From NCBI RefSeq assembly GCF_002258785.1, contig NZ_NOYI01000009.1, positions 124,001-188,000 on the forward strand: DNA of 64,000 nucleotides, read 5' to 3'. The translations under genes were made by a program, and so were the position numbers. The DNA comes from Rhodococcus sp. 06-235-1A (GTDB lineage Bacteria > Actinomycetota > Actinomycetes > Mycobacteriales > Mycobacteriaceae). Below, piece by piece: positions 16,074 through 23,894 of the stretch. A model generated the notes under the pieces. The model made no database searches. It saw only the letters and a program-made list of their open reading frames with translations, and was not told where the DNA came from. Numbering within the stretch: position 1 is the stretch's first letter; every line of letters starts with the position of its first letter.

Positions 16074-17147
16074 TCACCACCGCCTGGTCGGGCGCGGACG
16101 AGTACTGGTGTGTCCGGTCGTGACGCTGCGCACCATCGGTCGCATCAGAAATTCGTGCGGAAAACCGAGGTCCACAGCGCTGACTGCATGCAGCCTGTCG
16201 AGCTGGGATTCGTCGAACAGCACATCGAGAGCAGAGATGTTCTGCTGCAACTGTTCCACGGTCCGAGCACCGATCAGCGAGCTGGTGACCGACGGATTCC
16301 GAAGCGTCCATGCCAGCGCTACCTGCGCAGCCGACGCACCGAGTTCTCGTGCGACGTCGACGACGACGTCGGCGATGGCGAGTCCCCGCCTGGTCAGCGT
16401 TCCGCTTGACTTCGCGTGATCGCGACGGGTTCCTACTGGGCTGTCGGAACCCGCCGTCTCGAGGTCGGCGGCAGAATATTTGCCCGTCAACACCCCACCG
16501 CCGAGCGGAGCCCAAGGAATCACACCGAGACCCAGATCGCCTGCCATAGGAAGTAATTCCCGCTCGGTGGTTCTCTCGATCAGGCTGTATTCCACCTGAA
16601 GTGCCGCAAAAGCCGGCCATCCACGCACCTCTGCCGTGGTGTGCATACGAGCGACTTGCCACGCTGGGGTGTCCGAAACACCGAGATACAGCACCTTTCC
16701 CGAACGGACGAGTTCACCGAGCGATGCGATGACCTCGTCACTCGGCGTCATCCCGTCCCACGCATGCAAGTACAGCAGGTCGATGTAGTCGGTGCCGAGA
16801 TTCTTCAGGCTCGCTTCGACAGACCCGCGAAGACTCTTTCTCCCACCCCCACCGGCATTCGGATCCGACGGATCACGCGTTGCCGCGTATTTCGTCGCGA
16901 CGACGATCGAATCGCGACGGCCCCGGAGAAACCTGCCCAGGTACCGCTCCGACTGGCCCTCGGTGTAGACGTTGGCAGTGTCGACCATGTTTCCGCCGGC
17001 GTCGAGGTAGGCGTCGAAGATTCTCCTCGAGTCGTCCTCGTCAGCACCCCAGCCCCAGGCGTCGCCGAATGTCATGGCTCCCAGCGATAGTGGTGATACT
17101 CGCAGACCGGAGCGGCCCAGCAGTCGGTACTCGTCCATGCGCGTCAT
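16074..17147 (-). CDS. Aldo/keto reductase
   Basis: A 357-residue NADPH-dependent oxidoreductase of the AKR superfamily (TIM barrel). Visible are the opening YRLLGRSGLRVSPLSLGAMT, the catalytic Asp/Tyr pair in MVDTANVYTEGQSER (about 53-67), the Lys in VVATKYAA (about 84) and the His in DLLYLHAWDG (about 122), giving a complete tetrad. The cofactor segment near the end (SSLIGARTVEQLQQNISAL) is also typical. It is divergent from a MmyB-like regulator, which is the likely controller. The substrate is unknown. Confidence 0.9.
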   Translation of the reverse strand: MTRMDEYRLLGRSGLRVSPLSLGAMTFGDAWGWGADEDDSRRIFDAYLDAGGNMVDTANVYTEGQSERYLGRFLRGRRDSIVVATKYAATRDPSDPNAGGGGRKSLRGSVEASLKNLGTDYIDLLYLHAWDGMTPSDEVIASLGELVRSGKVLYLGVSDTPAWQVARMHTTAEVRGWPAFAALQVEYSLIERTTERELLPMAGDLGLGVIPWAPLGGGVLTGKYSAADLETAGSDSPVGTRRDHAKSSGTLTRRGLAIADVVVDVARELGASAAQVALAWTLRNPSVTSSLIGARTVEQLQQNISALDVLFDESQLDRLHAVSAVDLGFPHEFLMRPMVRSVTTGHTSTRPRPTRRW

Positions 17148-17277
17148 CGGTTGTTCCTCTCGTTCACGGTTCTCTCCAGCCCACAGTCCCGGTCCTGTCC
17201 AGCGACGGGAAGGTCGTGATCATCCTGGGAAAGGCGGTACCAGGCTGATCACGCTGCAATCGCCTACTCTGAGGCGG

Positions 17278-18138
17278 GTGAGTACGCGGCCGGGTCGAGA
17301 CGAGCTGGCGGCATTTCTGCGTGCCCGACGCGAGGCACTCGTCCCGTCGGATGTCGGTCTGCCGCCGCGAATCGGGGCGTCACGTACGCCTGGACTGCGA
17401 CGCGAGGAAGTCGCTGCGCTGGCCGGGGTGAGCGTCGACTATCTCGTTCGGCTCGAGCAGGCAAGAGATGTTCGGCCGTCCGCCCAGGTGGTTCGGTCAC
17501 TGTCGAATGCGTTGAAGCTGTCCTCCGATCAGACCGGCTATCTGTTCACGCTCGCCGGGCATCGGGCACCCGAGCGGGCCGCCGCCCCGCAGGTTCCCAC
17601 CGGCATCCGGCACTTGCTCGGTGATATCGCCCCGCTGCCGGCGATGGTGCTTAATCACCGACTCGACATACTGGCCGCGAACGACACGATGGCCGCGCTG
17701 CTGCTCGACATCGACGACCGTCCGGTCTCGGAACGCAATGTTCTGCGAATGTGTTTCCTGGACAAACGATTCGACGGATTCTACGAGGCACGCGACGACG
17801 TCGTCCGAGGTGCAGTGGCCGACCTACGTGCCGCATGGGTGAATCACTCTCACGACGAGGAGCTCGCCGCCTTGATCGACGAGCTCGAACGAGGGAGCAC
17901 CGAGTTCTCCCGATTCTGGCAGTCTCGGGAAGTGGCCGTACGGAACCGGGGTGACAAACCGATGCGACATCCGCTCGTCGGGCCGGTGACCGTGACGTTC
18001 GATGTTCTCACGCCACTCGGAGACCCGGACCTACGGCTGATCGTCTACCGGCCCGCGGACGCGCAATCTCGTTCTGCGCTGGACGAACTCGTTCGGCAGC
18101 GACAACGACGCAGTGGGCGGCATCTGCGCACGATCTGA
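17278..18138 (+). CDS. XRE-family regulator with MmyB-like ligand-binding domain
   Basis: 286 residues from GTG 17278, with TACTCT 7 nt upstream (leaderless). It has an N-terminal HTH of the 'ALVPSDVGLPP...TPGLRREEVAALAGVSVDYLVRLE' type (split here: residues 15-60), then a PAS-like MmyB domain (about 105-275; PAMVLNHRLDILAANDTMAALL, FWQSREVAVR, HPLVGPVTVTFD). In Streptomyces and relatives such regulators are almost always divergent from a short-chain dehydrogenase or aldo/keto reductase and bind fatty-acid-like ligands. Here the partner is the aldo/keto reductase. Confidence 0.9.
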   Translation: MSTRPGRDELAAFLRARREALVPSDVGLPPRIGASRTPGLRREEVAALAGVSVDYLVRLEQARDVRPSAQVVRSLSNALKLSSDQTGYLFTLAGHRAPERAAAPQVPTGIRHLLGDIAPLPAMVLNHRLDILAANDTMAALLLDIDDRPVSERNVLRMCFLDKRFDGFYEARDDVVRGAVADLRAAWVNHSHDEELAALIDELERGSTEFSRFWQSREVAVRNRGDKPMRHPLVGPVTVTFDVLTPLGDPDLRLIVYRPADAQSRSALDELVRQRQRRSGRHLRTI

Positions 18139-18226
18139 CGTCCGACTTTGCCGGGCACAGAAAGTCGAGTGTGCGCTGCCACCCTTGCCTATCGTTTCGG
18201 TCAGAACGAAAGAAGGTCCCCGCCAC

Positions 18227-19096
18227 ATGCTCGAACGATGGAACGCAGCACTCGACTACATAGAGGACAACCTCGCAGGCGAGATCGACCCGCGCGAACT
18301 CGCACGGATCACCCTCACCTCCGAGTACCACTTCCGACGCGTGTTCTCGGCGCTCGCCGGACTACCGCTGTCGCTGTACATCCGTCAACGCCGAATGACC
18401 CTGGCAGCAGCGGACCTCCTGGGCGGCTCGGGTGTGCTGGACGTTGCATCCAAGTACGGCTACACCGCAGACGCGTTCACCCGTGCGTTCCGAGACCTGC
18501 ATGGCATCAACCCATCTCGAGCACGCAAGCCCGGAGCCAACCTTCGTTCGAGACAAGCAGTGACATTTCATCTGACCATCGAAGGACGGAGCACCATGCG
18601 ATACCGAATCACCGAACTGCCGGAATTGCACATCGTCGGCAAGTCGACCCGCATCCCACTTCGGTTCCGCGGCGAGAACACCGCCATGACCGAATTCCAC
18701 CGAAGCCTGGCCCCCGGAACCGGTGAGAAACTACGCGAACTCGCCGACATTCCCGAACTACCCGACATCCTCTTCGTCAGCGACGGCTTCGAACCCGAAC
18801 GCGAGGACGGCAGTCTCTTCGACTACTACTTCGCCGTCGCCACCACATCACCCACACCACCCGAGTGGGACACCCTCGCCGTCGCCGCATCGACCTGGGC
18901 AGTATTCGAGACGCGCAGCGATACCGCACTCGCGCCCGCACTCCAACAACTCTGGGCCGACGCATTCGGCGAATGGTTTCCCTCCAACCCCTACGAAACG
19001 ATCCCGGGACCGGAAATTCTGACCGTCACCGAAAACACACCCGACTGGACCTCGGGAGCGGGAGAACTGTGGATTCCAATCCAGCGAAGCCACTAG
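18227..19096 (+). CDS. AraC-family regulator with GyrI-like effector domain
   Basis: 289 residues from ATG 18227 (AGAAGG upstream). The AraC double HTH lies at the N-terminus (about 1-105: RWNAALDYIEDNLAGEIDPR, then SKYGYTADAFTRAFRDLHG). The C-terminal half (about 125-289) is a GyrI-like/SHS2 small-molecule-binding domain (YRITELPELHIVGKSTRIPL, ending ELWIPI). This is the Rob/SoxS-BmrR-like combination that senses drugs or hydrophobic molecules. It lies 98 bp downstream of the MmyB-type regulator stop, and its own target is not visible. A 54-bp repeat follows its stop. Confidence 0.88.
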   Translation: MLERWNAALDYIEDNLAGEIDPRELARITLTSEYHFRRVFSALAGLPLSLYIRQRRMTLAAADLLGGSGVLDVASKYGYTADAFTRAFRDLHGINPSRARKPGANLRSRQAVTFHLTIEGRSTMRYRITELPELHIVGKSTRIPLRFRGENTAMTEFHRSLAPGTGEKLRELADIPELPDILFVSDGFEPEREDGSLFDYYFAVATTSPTPPEWDTLAVAASTWAVFETRSDTALAPALQQLWADAFGEWFPSNPYETIPGPEILTVTENTPDWTSGAGELWIPIQRSH

Positions 19097-19105
19097 CCAC
19101 GGTGC

Positions 19106-19159
19106 CCACTCAATGTGACGTTCAGTGGCCTTTTCGGGGGTCAATGGCACATCGAGTGG
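19106..19159. repeat. 54-bp palindromic repeat, copy A
   Basis: Starts CCACTCAATGTGACGTTC and ends AATGGCACATCGAGTGG, with the loop GTGGCCTTTTCG. The arms are complementary over about 17 positions with few mismatches. It lies between the convergent AraC/GyrI and MarR genes. Confidence 0.88.
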
Positions 19160-19184
19160 ACCCGCACGATGTGGGTCCGAACAA

Positions 19185-19628
19185 TCAGGAATACCCGCGG
19201 GCCAAGATCGTCGTCAGGTCGGCCAGGGCTGGGGTGGCCGCAGACAGCGCTCGCCGGTGGTCGGGTGTCAGTTCGTCGAGTGCGTCCGAGAGCACCTGTG
19301 AGCTGACTGCGTCGTATTCGGCGAGGAGTGCAAGGGCCTTCGGTGATGCTGTGAGGGCCGCACCGCGTAGGTCCCCCGATGAGACCGATCTTTCGACGAG
19401 CCCCGCGTCGACCATCGCTTTGATCAGGTTGCTCACGGTGGAGCGGGCGAGGTTGAGGTATGCGGCGAGGTTTCCCGGGCTCATCGACGGTCCCCCGGCG
19501 AGGGCTCGCATGACCTCGATGTGCGAATCCGGAATGTCGGGCAACTGAGCGGCTTCTCGCGTCGCACGAAGCAACGAACGTCGTAGCGGTCCCAGTTGCC
19601 GACCGAGCTCGATCGCGGTGGAGTGCAT
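19185..19628 (-). CDS. MarR-family regulator, probable repressor of the phenolic acid decarboxylase gene
   Basis: 147 residues from ATG 19628; a TTG at 19661 is in frame. The MarR winged helix is clear: DIPDSHIEVMRALAGGPSMS, then NLAAYLNLARSTVSNLIKAM (about 62-82) and the wing VERSVSSGDLRGAALTASPK. It is divergent from the decarboxylase gene, with a TTTTGTGACAAAA palindrome between them. Phenolate-sensing repression by PadR or MarR proteins of such decarboxylases is well known, so this is the expected sensor. Confidence 0.88.
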   Translation of the reverse strand: MHSTAIELGRQLGPLRRSLLRATREAAQLPDIPDSHIEVMRALAGGPSMSPGNLAAYLNLARSTVSNLIKAMVDAGLVERSVSSGDLRGAALTASPKALALLAEYDAVSSQVLSDALDELTPDHRRALSAATPALADLTTILARGYS

Positions 19629-19667
19629 CGTTCGATGGTCGCACAGATAGTTTTGCCGCAAACATAG

Positions 19668-19680
19668 TTTTGTGACAAAA
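19668..19680. promoter_or_regulatory. Palindrome TTTTGTGACAAAA, candidate MarR operator
   Basis: A perfect 13-bp palindrome (odd centre), 7 bp before the decarboxylase ATG, in an AT-rich patch that also repeats ATAGTTTTG at about 19647-19655 and 19664-19672. It lies within the MarR/decarboxylase divergent spacer. Confidence 0.6.
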
Positions 19681-19687
19681 TTGTCCT

Positions 19688-20215
19688 ATGGAAACAGAGA
19701 CCACAGTTGAGAACCCGATTCCGACTCAGGACCTCCGCGGCATCGTCGGACACCGATTCATCTACACGTACGCGAACAACTGGCAGTACGAGATGTACGT
19801 CAAGAACGCCACAACCATCGACTACCGCATCCACACCGGCATGGTCGGCGGACGATGGGTCAAGGATCAGGAGGTCGACCTCGTTCAGCTCGATGACGAC
19901 GTCTACAAGATCTCCTGGAACGAACCCACGGGAACATCGGTTGTCGTCAACGTCCTACCCGGTAAACGACGCTTACACGGCACCATCTTCTTCCCTCAGT
20001 GGATCGAGCTCGACGGTACGAAAACCGTTCTATACCAGAATGATCATCTCGACGAGATGCGCGCCTACCGTGATGCGGGGCCGACCTACCCCATCTACGT
20101 GGTCCCCGAGTTCGCCAAAATCACGCTATTCGAAAACGTCGGCAGCGACGACGAGACGATCGTGTCGGTCGCGCCGGCTGACCTACCCGACGGATTTGCC
20201 GACCGAACCAACTAA
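19688..20215 (+). CDS. padC: Phenolic acid decarboxylase
   Basis: A 175-residue cytosolic enzyme of the cofactor-free PAD family, which converts p-coumaric, ferulic and caffeic acids into vinylphenols. Family hallmarks are [20 protein letters not shown] (about 14-33), [18 protein letters not shown] (about 40-57), [11 protein letters not shown] and [20 protein letters not shown] (about 100-119). The length matches characterised enzymes (160-180). It is controlled by the divergent MarR gene and is followed after one base by a DUF3237 gene, suggesting an operon for plant-derived phenolic acids. Confidence 0.92.
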   Translation: METETTVENPIPTQDLRGIVGHRFIYTYANNWQYEMYVKNATTIDYRIHTGMVGGRWVKDQEVDLVQLDDDVYKISWNEPTGTSVVVNVLPGKRRLHGTIFFPQWIELDGTKTVLYQNDHLDEMRAYRDAGPTYPIYVVPEFAKITLFENVGSDDETIVSVAPADLPDGFADRTN

Positions 20216-20216
20216 C

Positions 20217-20672
20217 GTGCGCCCTGAGCTGACCTTCGTCGCACATCTGTCGGTGATCGTGGGTGACCCGATCGACCTGGGCGAGGTGGTCGATGGTCAC
20301 CGTCGCCTCGTCCCGATCCTGGGCGGGACCGTCGAAGGCCCTCTCCTACGCGGTCGAGTCCTGCCCGGCGGGGCGGATCACCAAATTCTCCGCACTGCCA
20401 CACTCACCGAGCTGGACGCCAGATACGCGCTCGAGACCGACGCAGGCGAACGAATCGCCGTACACAACGTGGGGACTCGAAGCGGTACCGAGGAGGACAT
20501 CGACTCACTGGTACGCGGCGAACAAGTCCCTGCCGACCGCATCTACTTCAGGAGCCAACCACGACTGTCCTCCGCTTCGAGCCGACACGCGTGGATGAAC
20601 GAGCGCTTGTTCCTCGGATCCGGCGAACGATTGCCGAACTCAGTGGAGTTGGACGTGTACCAGGTCAATTGA
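20217..20672 (+). CDS. DUF3237-family protein
   Basis: 151 residues from GTG 20217, one nucleotide after the decarboxylase stop, so they are co-transcribed. It has the DUF3237 pattern: an opening PELTFVAHLSVIVGDPID, then GGTVEGPLLRGRVLPGGADH (about 38-57), the acidic ETDAGERIAVHNVGTR (about 76-91) and a final FLGSGERLPNSVELDVYQV. These beta-barrel proteins occur beside aromatic-compound genes, but their reaction is not established. Longer upstream frames in the same phase are shadows of the decarboxylase. Confidence 0.85.
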   Translation: MRPELTFVAHLSVIVGDPIDLGEVVDGHRRLVPILGGTVEGPLLRGRVLPGGADHQILRTATLTELDARYALETDAGERIAVHNVGTRSGTEEDIDSLVRGEQVPADRIYFRSQPRLSSASSRHAWMNERLFLGSGERLPNSVELDVYQVN

Positions 20673-20687
20673 ACCGCCCGACGGCAT

Positions 20688-20741
20688 GTACTCAATGTGA
20701 CGTTTGGTGGCCTTTTCGGCAGTCAATGGCACATCGAGTGG
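20688..20741. repeat. 54-bp palindromic repeat, copy B
   Basis: Begins GTACTCAATGTGACGTTTGG and ends AATGGCACATCGAGTGG, in the same orientation as copy A. It lies between the convergent DUF3237 and PPOX genes. Confidence 0.88.
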
Positions 20742-20754
20742 ACATGGGGGGCCG

Positions 20755-21183
20755 TCAAATCGACTGACCGTAGACGTGGGTGACGGCAATCGTCACCAGT
20801 ACTCGTCGGTCGGCGACCATGACTGCTCGGTATTCCGTCCAGTCAGGGTGCTCACCGGCCGCGGCGCGGTAGTAGTCGACCAGTGCCTCGGTTTCGGGGC
20901 TGTTCGGTGAAGTGCCCGGCCCGGTGAGGGTGACGGTCCCTTCCGCCGTTGCCCATGCCTTACCGTCGGGGCTGGTCACTTCCAGCGCGGCACGCGGGTC
21001 TCGGCGCAAGTTGGCCGTTTTCGCCCGCCCTTCGGTGACCGAGATCCGGATGGTGCCGGCTGCCCGGTCGTAGAACGGCGTCACCGGAGACAGCTGCGGT
21101 AGTCCGCTGGCCTTGATGGTGGCCAGCACTCCGATTCGGCTTTGCTCGAGCAAGTCGTGTGGATCGAATGCATTGCCGGTCAT
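20755..21183 (-). CDS. PPOX-class (flavin/F420-binding split beta-barrel) protein
   Basis: 142 residues. The split-barrel pattern RIGVLATIKASGLPQLSPVT (about 16-35) followed by RISVTEGRAKTANLRRDPRA (about 46-65) is characteristic of the actinobacterial PPOX group, most of which bind coenzyme F420. It probably reduces an unsaturated or quinone-like substrate; cofactor and substrate are not provable here. It overlaps the upstream TPR gene by ATGA, so the two are translationally coupled. Confidence 0.88.
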   Translation of the reverse strand: MTGNAFDPHDLLEQSRIGVLATIKASGLPQLSPVTPFYDRAAGTIRISVTEGRAKTANLRRDPRAALEVTSPDGKAWATAEGTVTLTGPGTSPNSPETEALVDYYRAAAGEHPDWTEYRAVMVADRRVLVTIAVTHVYGQSI

Positions 21184-21659
21184 GGATTCCCCTCAGGTCG
21201 TGTGGACAACTCGGCCGCGTATGCCCCGATTGCGCGGCGGTACTTCCCCAGCGCCGGATGCGCTGCGTGCAAGGCGTTTTGCAGTGCCCGTTCACCTCGA
21301 CCGAGATCCCACAGGGTCAGCGCGGCGAATGCGTCACGTGCAGAGATGTATTCACTGGAGAACTCGAAGTTCTGCAGCACGTCGAGCGCTTCGTGTAAAC
21401 GCCCGACATTGCGCAACGAGCTGGCCAGTTGAATCCGGGCCTGATTCTCTCTGTCGACATCGAGCCCTCCGGACAGGGACGCCTCGTACAACGGGACTGC
21501 GGCTGCCCCGTCGCCGAGAAAGTCCTCCAACGATGCACGCTCGAACATCATGCGAGCGTCCGAATACGGTGCGGTGGAAAGCAGGTGGTCCATCTGCATC
21601 CGCATCCGTACGGGATCGGTGTCGTCCGCTTCCCGCCAGAACGCCGCTAGCGGGTCCAC
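21180..21659 (-). CDS. Tetratricopeptide-repeat protein
   Basis: 159 residues from GTG 21659 behind GGGGGAGG. It is all-helical and matches the 'TPR repeat group 5' type: FERASLEDFLGDGAAAVPLY (about 38-57), ARIQLASSLRNVGRLHEALD (about 73-92) and FAALTLWDLGRGERALQNAL (about 110-129). This is probably a protein-protein interaction module. It overlaps the PPOX gene by 4 nt. No partner is identifiable. Confidence 0.82.
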   Translation of the reverse strand: MDPLAAFWREADDTDPVRMRMQMDHLLSTAPYSDARMMFERASLEDFLGDGAAAVPLYEASLSGGLDVDRENQARIQLASSLRNVGRLHEALDVLQNFEFSSEYISARDAFAALTLWDLGRGERALQNALHAAHPALGKYRRAIGAYAAELSTRPEGNP

Positions 21660-21764
21660 GGTGCCTCCCCCTGCTGCAGCTCGTTCGTCGAGTGCGCTGA
21701 ACCTACTCGCACAGGTGCTGTCGTCACGGGCTCCATCGTCGCAGACACCGCTTAGTCTCGACGG

Positions 21765-22667
21765 ATGGATGTGGAACTGTCCCTGCTCAAGCTACTGGTG
21801 GAGATCGACCGCAGCGGGTCGATGACGGCCGCTGCCGAACGGCTCATGTACACCCCATCGGCGGTGTCTCAGCAGGTCAAAAGACTCGAGTCCGTCGTGG
21901 GCACCCCCGTCGTCGAGCGACATGCGCGCGGAGTGCGCCTCACCGAAGCCGGTCGGCTCGTAGCCGGGAGAGCCGCGGCCATCGACACGCAACTGTCTGC
22001 CCTGCGCGCCGACCTCGACGATCTGCTCGACGCCCGCAGCGGCCACGTCACCCTCGGCGTCTTCCCTTCCTTCGCTGCATCTCTTCTGCCGGACGTCATG
22101 GGCGCGTTTCGCTCCGCGCACCCGGGGATCGAGCTGGGAATACGGTCGTCACGGCTACGCGATCTGCACGCCATGCTGCTCGGCCGTGAGGTGGATCTGT
22201 CCTTGGCATGGGATTACCCGGAACTGCCGATGATGGTCGACGACGTCGAGACCGAGGTCATCGCCGACGACGCCACCGTTCTTCTCGTTCCGGCGGGTTG
22301 GTCGCGCGGAGGTCCGATTCTCCTCGACTCGCTCGCAGACGAGCAGTGGATCGTCCGCGCATCGCAGCACGCCATCACCACGATGTTCCGATCGGCCTGT
22401 CTCAAAGCGGGATTCGAGCCGAAGGTCCTCGTCGAGTCCAACGACTACATGGAATCTCAGGCAATGGTGGCAGCCGGACTGGGACTCACCGTGGCACCAG
22501 CCATGACCACTCGCTACCTTCGCGATGGCGTGGAATCCATCGCTCTGGACGAACTCTCGCGGCGTCGAATCCTGCTGTGCCGGCTCGATCAACGAACGCC
22601 GTCACCCGCCGCGAAGGCTATGCGATCGGTTCTGATCGCGTTGTTCCAAGCTATGAATTCGGCTTAA
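21765..22667 (+). CDS. LysR-family regulator
   Basis: 300 residues with a leaderless start (TAGTCT 6 nt before the ATG). The N-terminal HTH (about 5-62: SMTAAAERLMYTPSAVSQQV) is followed by a substrate-binding-like domain. It lies 114 bp upstream of the dehydrogenase/CitMHS pair on the same strand and probably regulates that operon, sensing its tricarboxylate. The opposite-strand reading frames are shadows. Confidence 0.88.
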   Translation: MDVELSLLKLLVEIDRSGSMTAAAERLMYTPSAVSQQVKRLESVVGTPVVERHARGVRLTEAGRLVAGRAAAIDTQLSALRADLDDLLDARSGHVTLGVFPSFAASLLPDVMGAFRSAHPGIELGIRSSRLRDLHAMLLGREVDLSLAWDYPELPMMVDDVETEVIADDATVLLVPAGWSRGGPILLDSLADEQWIVRASQHAITTMFRSACLKAGFEPKVLVESNDYMESQAMVAAGLGLTVAPAMTTRYLRDGVESIALDELSRRRILLCRLDQRTPSPAAKAMRSVLIALFQAMNSA

Positions 22668-22781
22668 GTCCGATGTAAGAAACAGTCTCTGGTCTTCACG
22701 CTGGTGGCACGGCAAGGTATGCCACAGGTCACAACGAGGGCCGAGTCCGCAACGGTGCGGACGTGAACACCTGGAGACATC

Positions 22782-23891
22782 GTGACATCCGGATATTCCG
22801 ACTCCGCCCGTCCCAACACCGTCGAACTGGTGGTTCTCGCCGGAGACGGCATCGGTCCCGAAATCAGCTCCGCGACGGTTTCTGTCGTAGAGGCCGCGCT
22901 CGCACGCAACGGCATCACCGCCACCTTCACCGTCGGCGTCATCGGATTCGAGGCACATCGCGCATCGGGGACAACGATGCCCGACGCCATCGTCGACCTC
23001 GCACGCACAGCCGACGGCGTCATCCTGGGCCCGGTGTCGCACCTGGACTACCCCCCGGCGTCGGAGGGTGGCGTCAACCCGTCGGGAATACTGCGGCGAA
23101 AGTTGGATCTGTACGCCAACATTCGGCCCGCAAGGACCGTCCCGGCCCTGCCGAATCCTCTCGGCAAGAAGTTCGACCTCGTGATCGCCCGAGAGAACAC
23201 CGAAGGCTTCTACGCCGACCGCACCATGTTCGCAGGTGGTGGCGAATTCATGCCCACCGAAGACCTCGCCCTCGCCATCCGAAAAGTGACGCGACGTGGT
23301 TCCGAACGAATTGTTCGCCGCGCCTTCGAGCTTGCACAGACGCGTCGATCGAAGGTCACAGTGGTACACAAAGCCAACGTCCTCAGGCTGAGCGACGGAC
23401 TGTTCCTCGAGGCCGCCAGGGCCGTCCGACAGGACTTCCCCGATGTCGACTACGAGGAGCTACTGGTCGACGCAGTCGCGGCACTTCTCATCCGTCGACC
23501 GGAGTCCTTCGACGTCATCGCCACCACCAACATGTTCGGGGACATCCTGTCCGACGAGGCGACCGAACTCTCGGGCAGCCTGGGGTTGGCAGCGTCGCTG
23601 AATGTCGGCGACACGCATGCCGTCGCACAGGCTCAACACGGATCGGCACCCGATATCGCCGGGCAGGGAATCGCCAACCCGGCATCCTTGATCGGCTCTG
23701 CGGCCATGCTCCTGGACTGGATCGGGCAACAGCGCAGCGACGAAAGAGTCTCTGCAGCCGGACAATCGATCCATCGAGCCATCGACACCGCAGTAGGCAA
23801 GCCCGAGACCCGCACAGCGGACCTCCACGGAACCGCGACAACCGAGCACTTCACACGCGCGGTGATCGAGCACCTCGATTCGGAGGCCTGA
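22782..23891 (+). CDS. Isocitrate/isopropylmalate dehydrogenase-family enzyme
   Basis: 369 residues from GTG 22782 (CTGGAGA upstream). A beta-decarboxylating dehydrogenase: VVLAGDGIGPEI near residue 16-27, the substrate-loop arginines in ILRRKLDLYANIRPAR (about 103-118), DLVIARENTEGFYADR (about 129-144), the Lys of KANVLRLSDG (about 190) and the metal aspartates in DVIATTNMFGDILSDEA (about 244-260). It could act on isopropylmalate, homoisocitrate, tartrate or a related 2-hydroxy acid. It stands apart from leu genes and sits 3 nt before a citrate-type transporter, so catabolism of an imported tri- or dicarboxylate is favoured. Confidence 0.85.
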   Translation: MTSGYSDSARPNTVELVVLAGDGIGPEISSATVSVVEAALARNGITATFTVGVIGFEAHRASGTTMPDAIVDLARTADGVILGPVSHLDYPPASEGGVNPSGILRRKLDLYANIRPARTVPALPNPLGKKFDLVIARENTEGFYADRTMFAGGGEFMPTEDLALAIRKVTRRGSERIVRRAFELAQTRRSKVTVVHKANVLRLSDGLFLEAARAVRQDFPDVDYEELLVDAVAALLIRRPESFDVIATTNMFGDILSDEATELSGSLGLAASLNVGDTHAVAQAQHGSAPDIAGQGIANPASLIGSAAMLLDWIGQQRSDERVSAAGQSIHRAIDTAVGKPETRTADLHGTATTEHFTRAVIEHLDSEA

Positions 23892-23894
23892 ATC

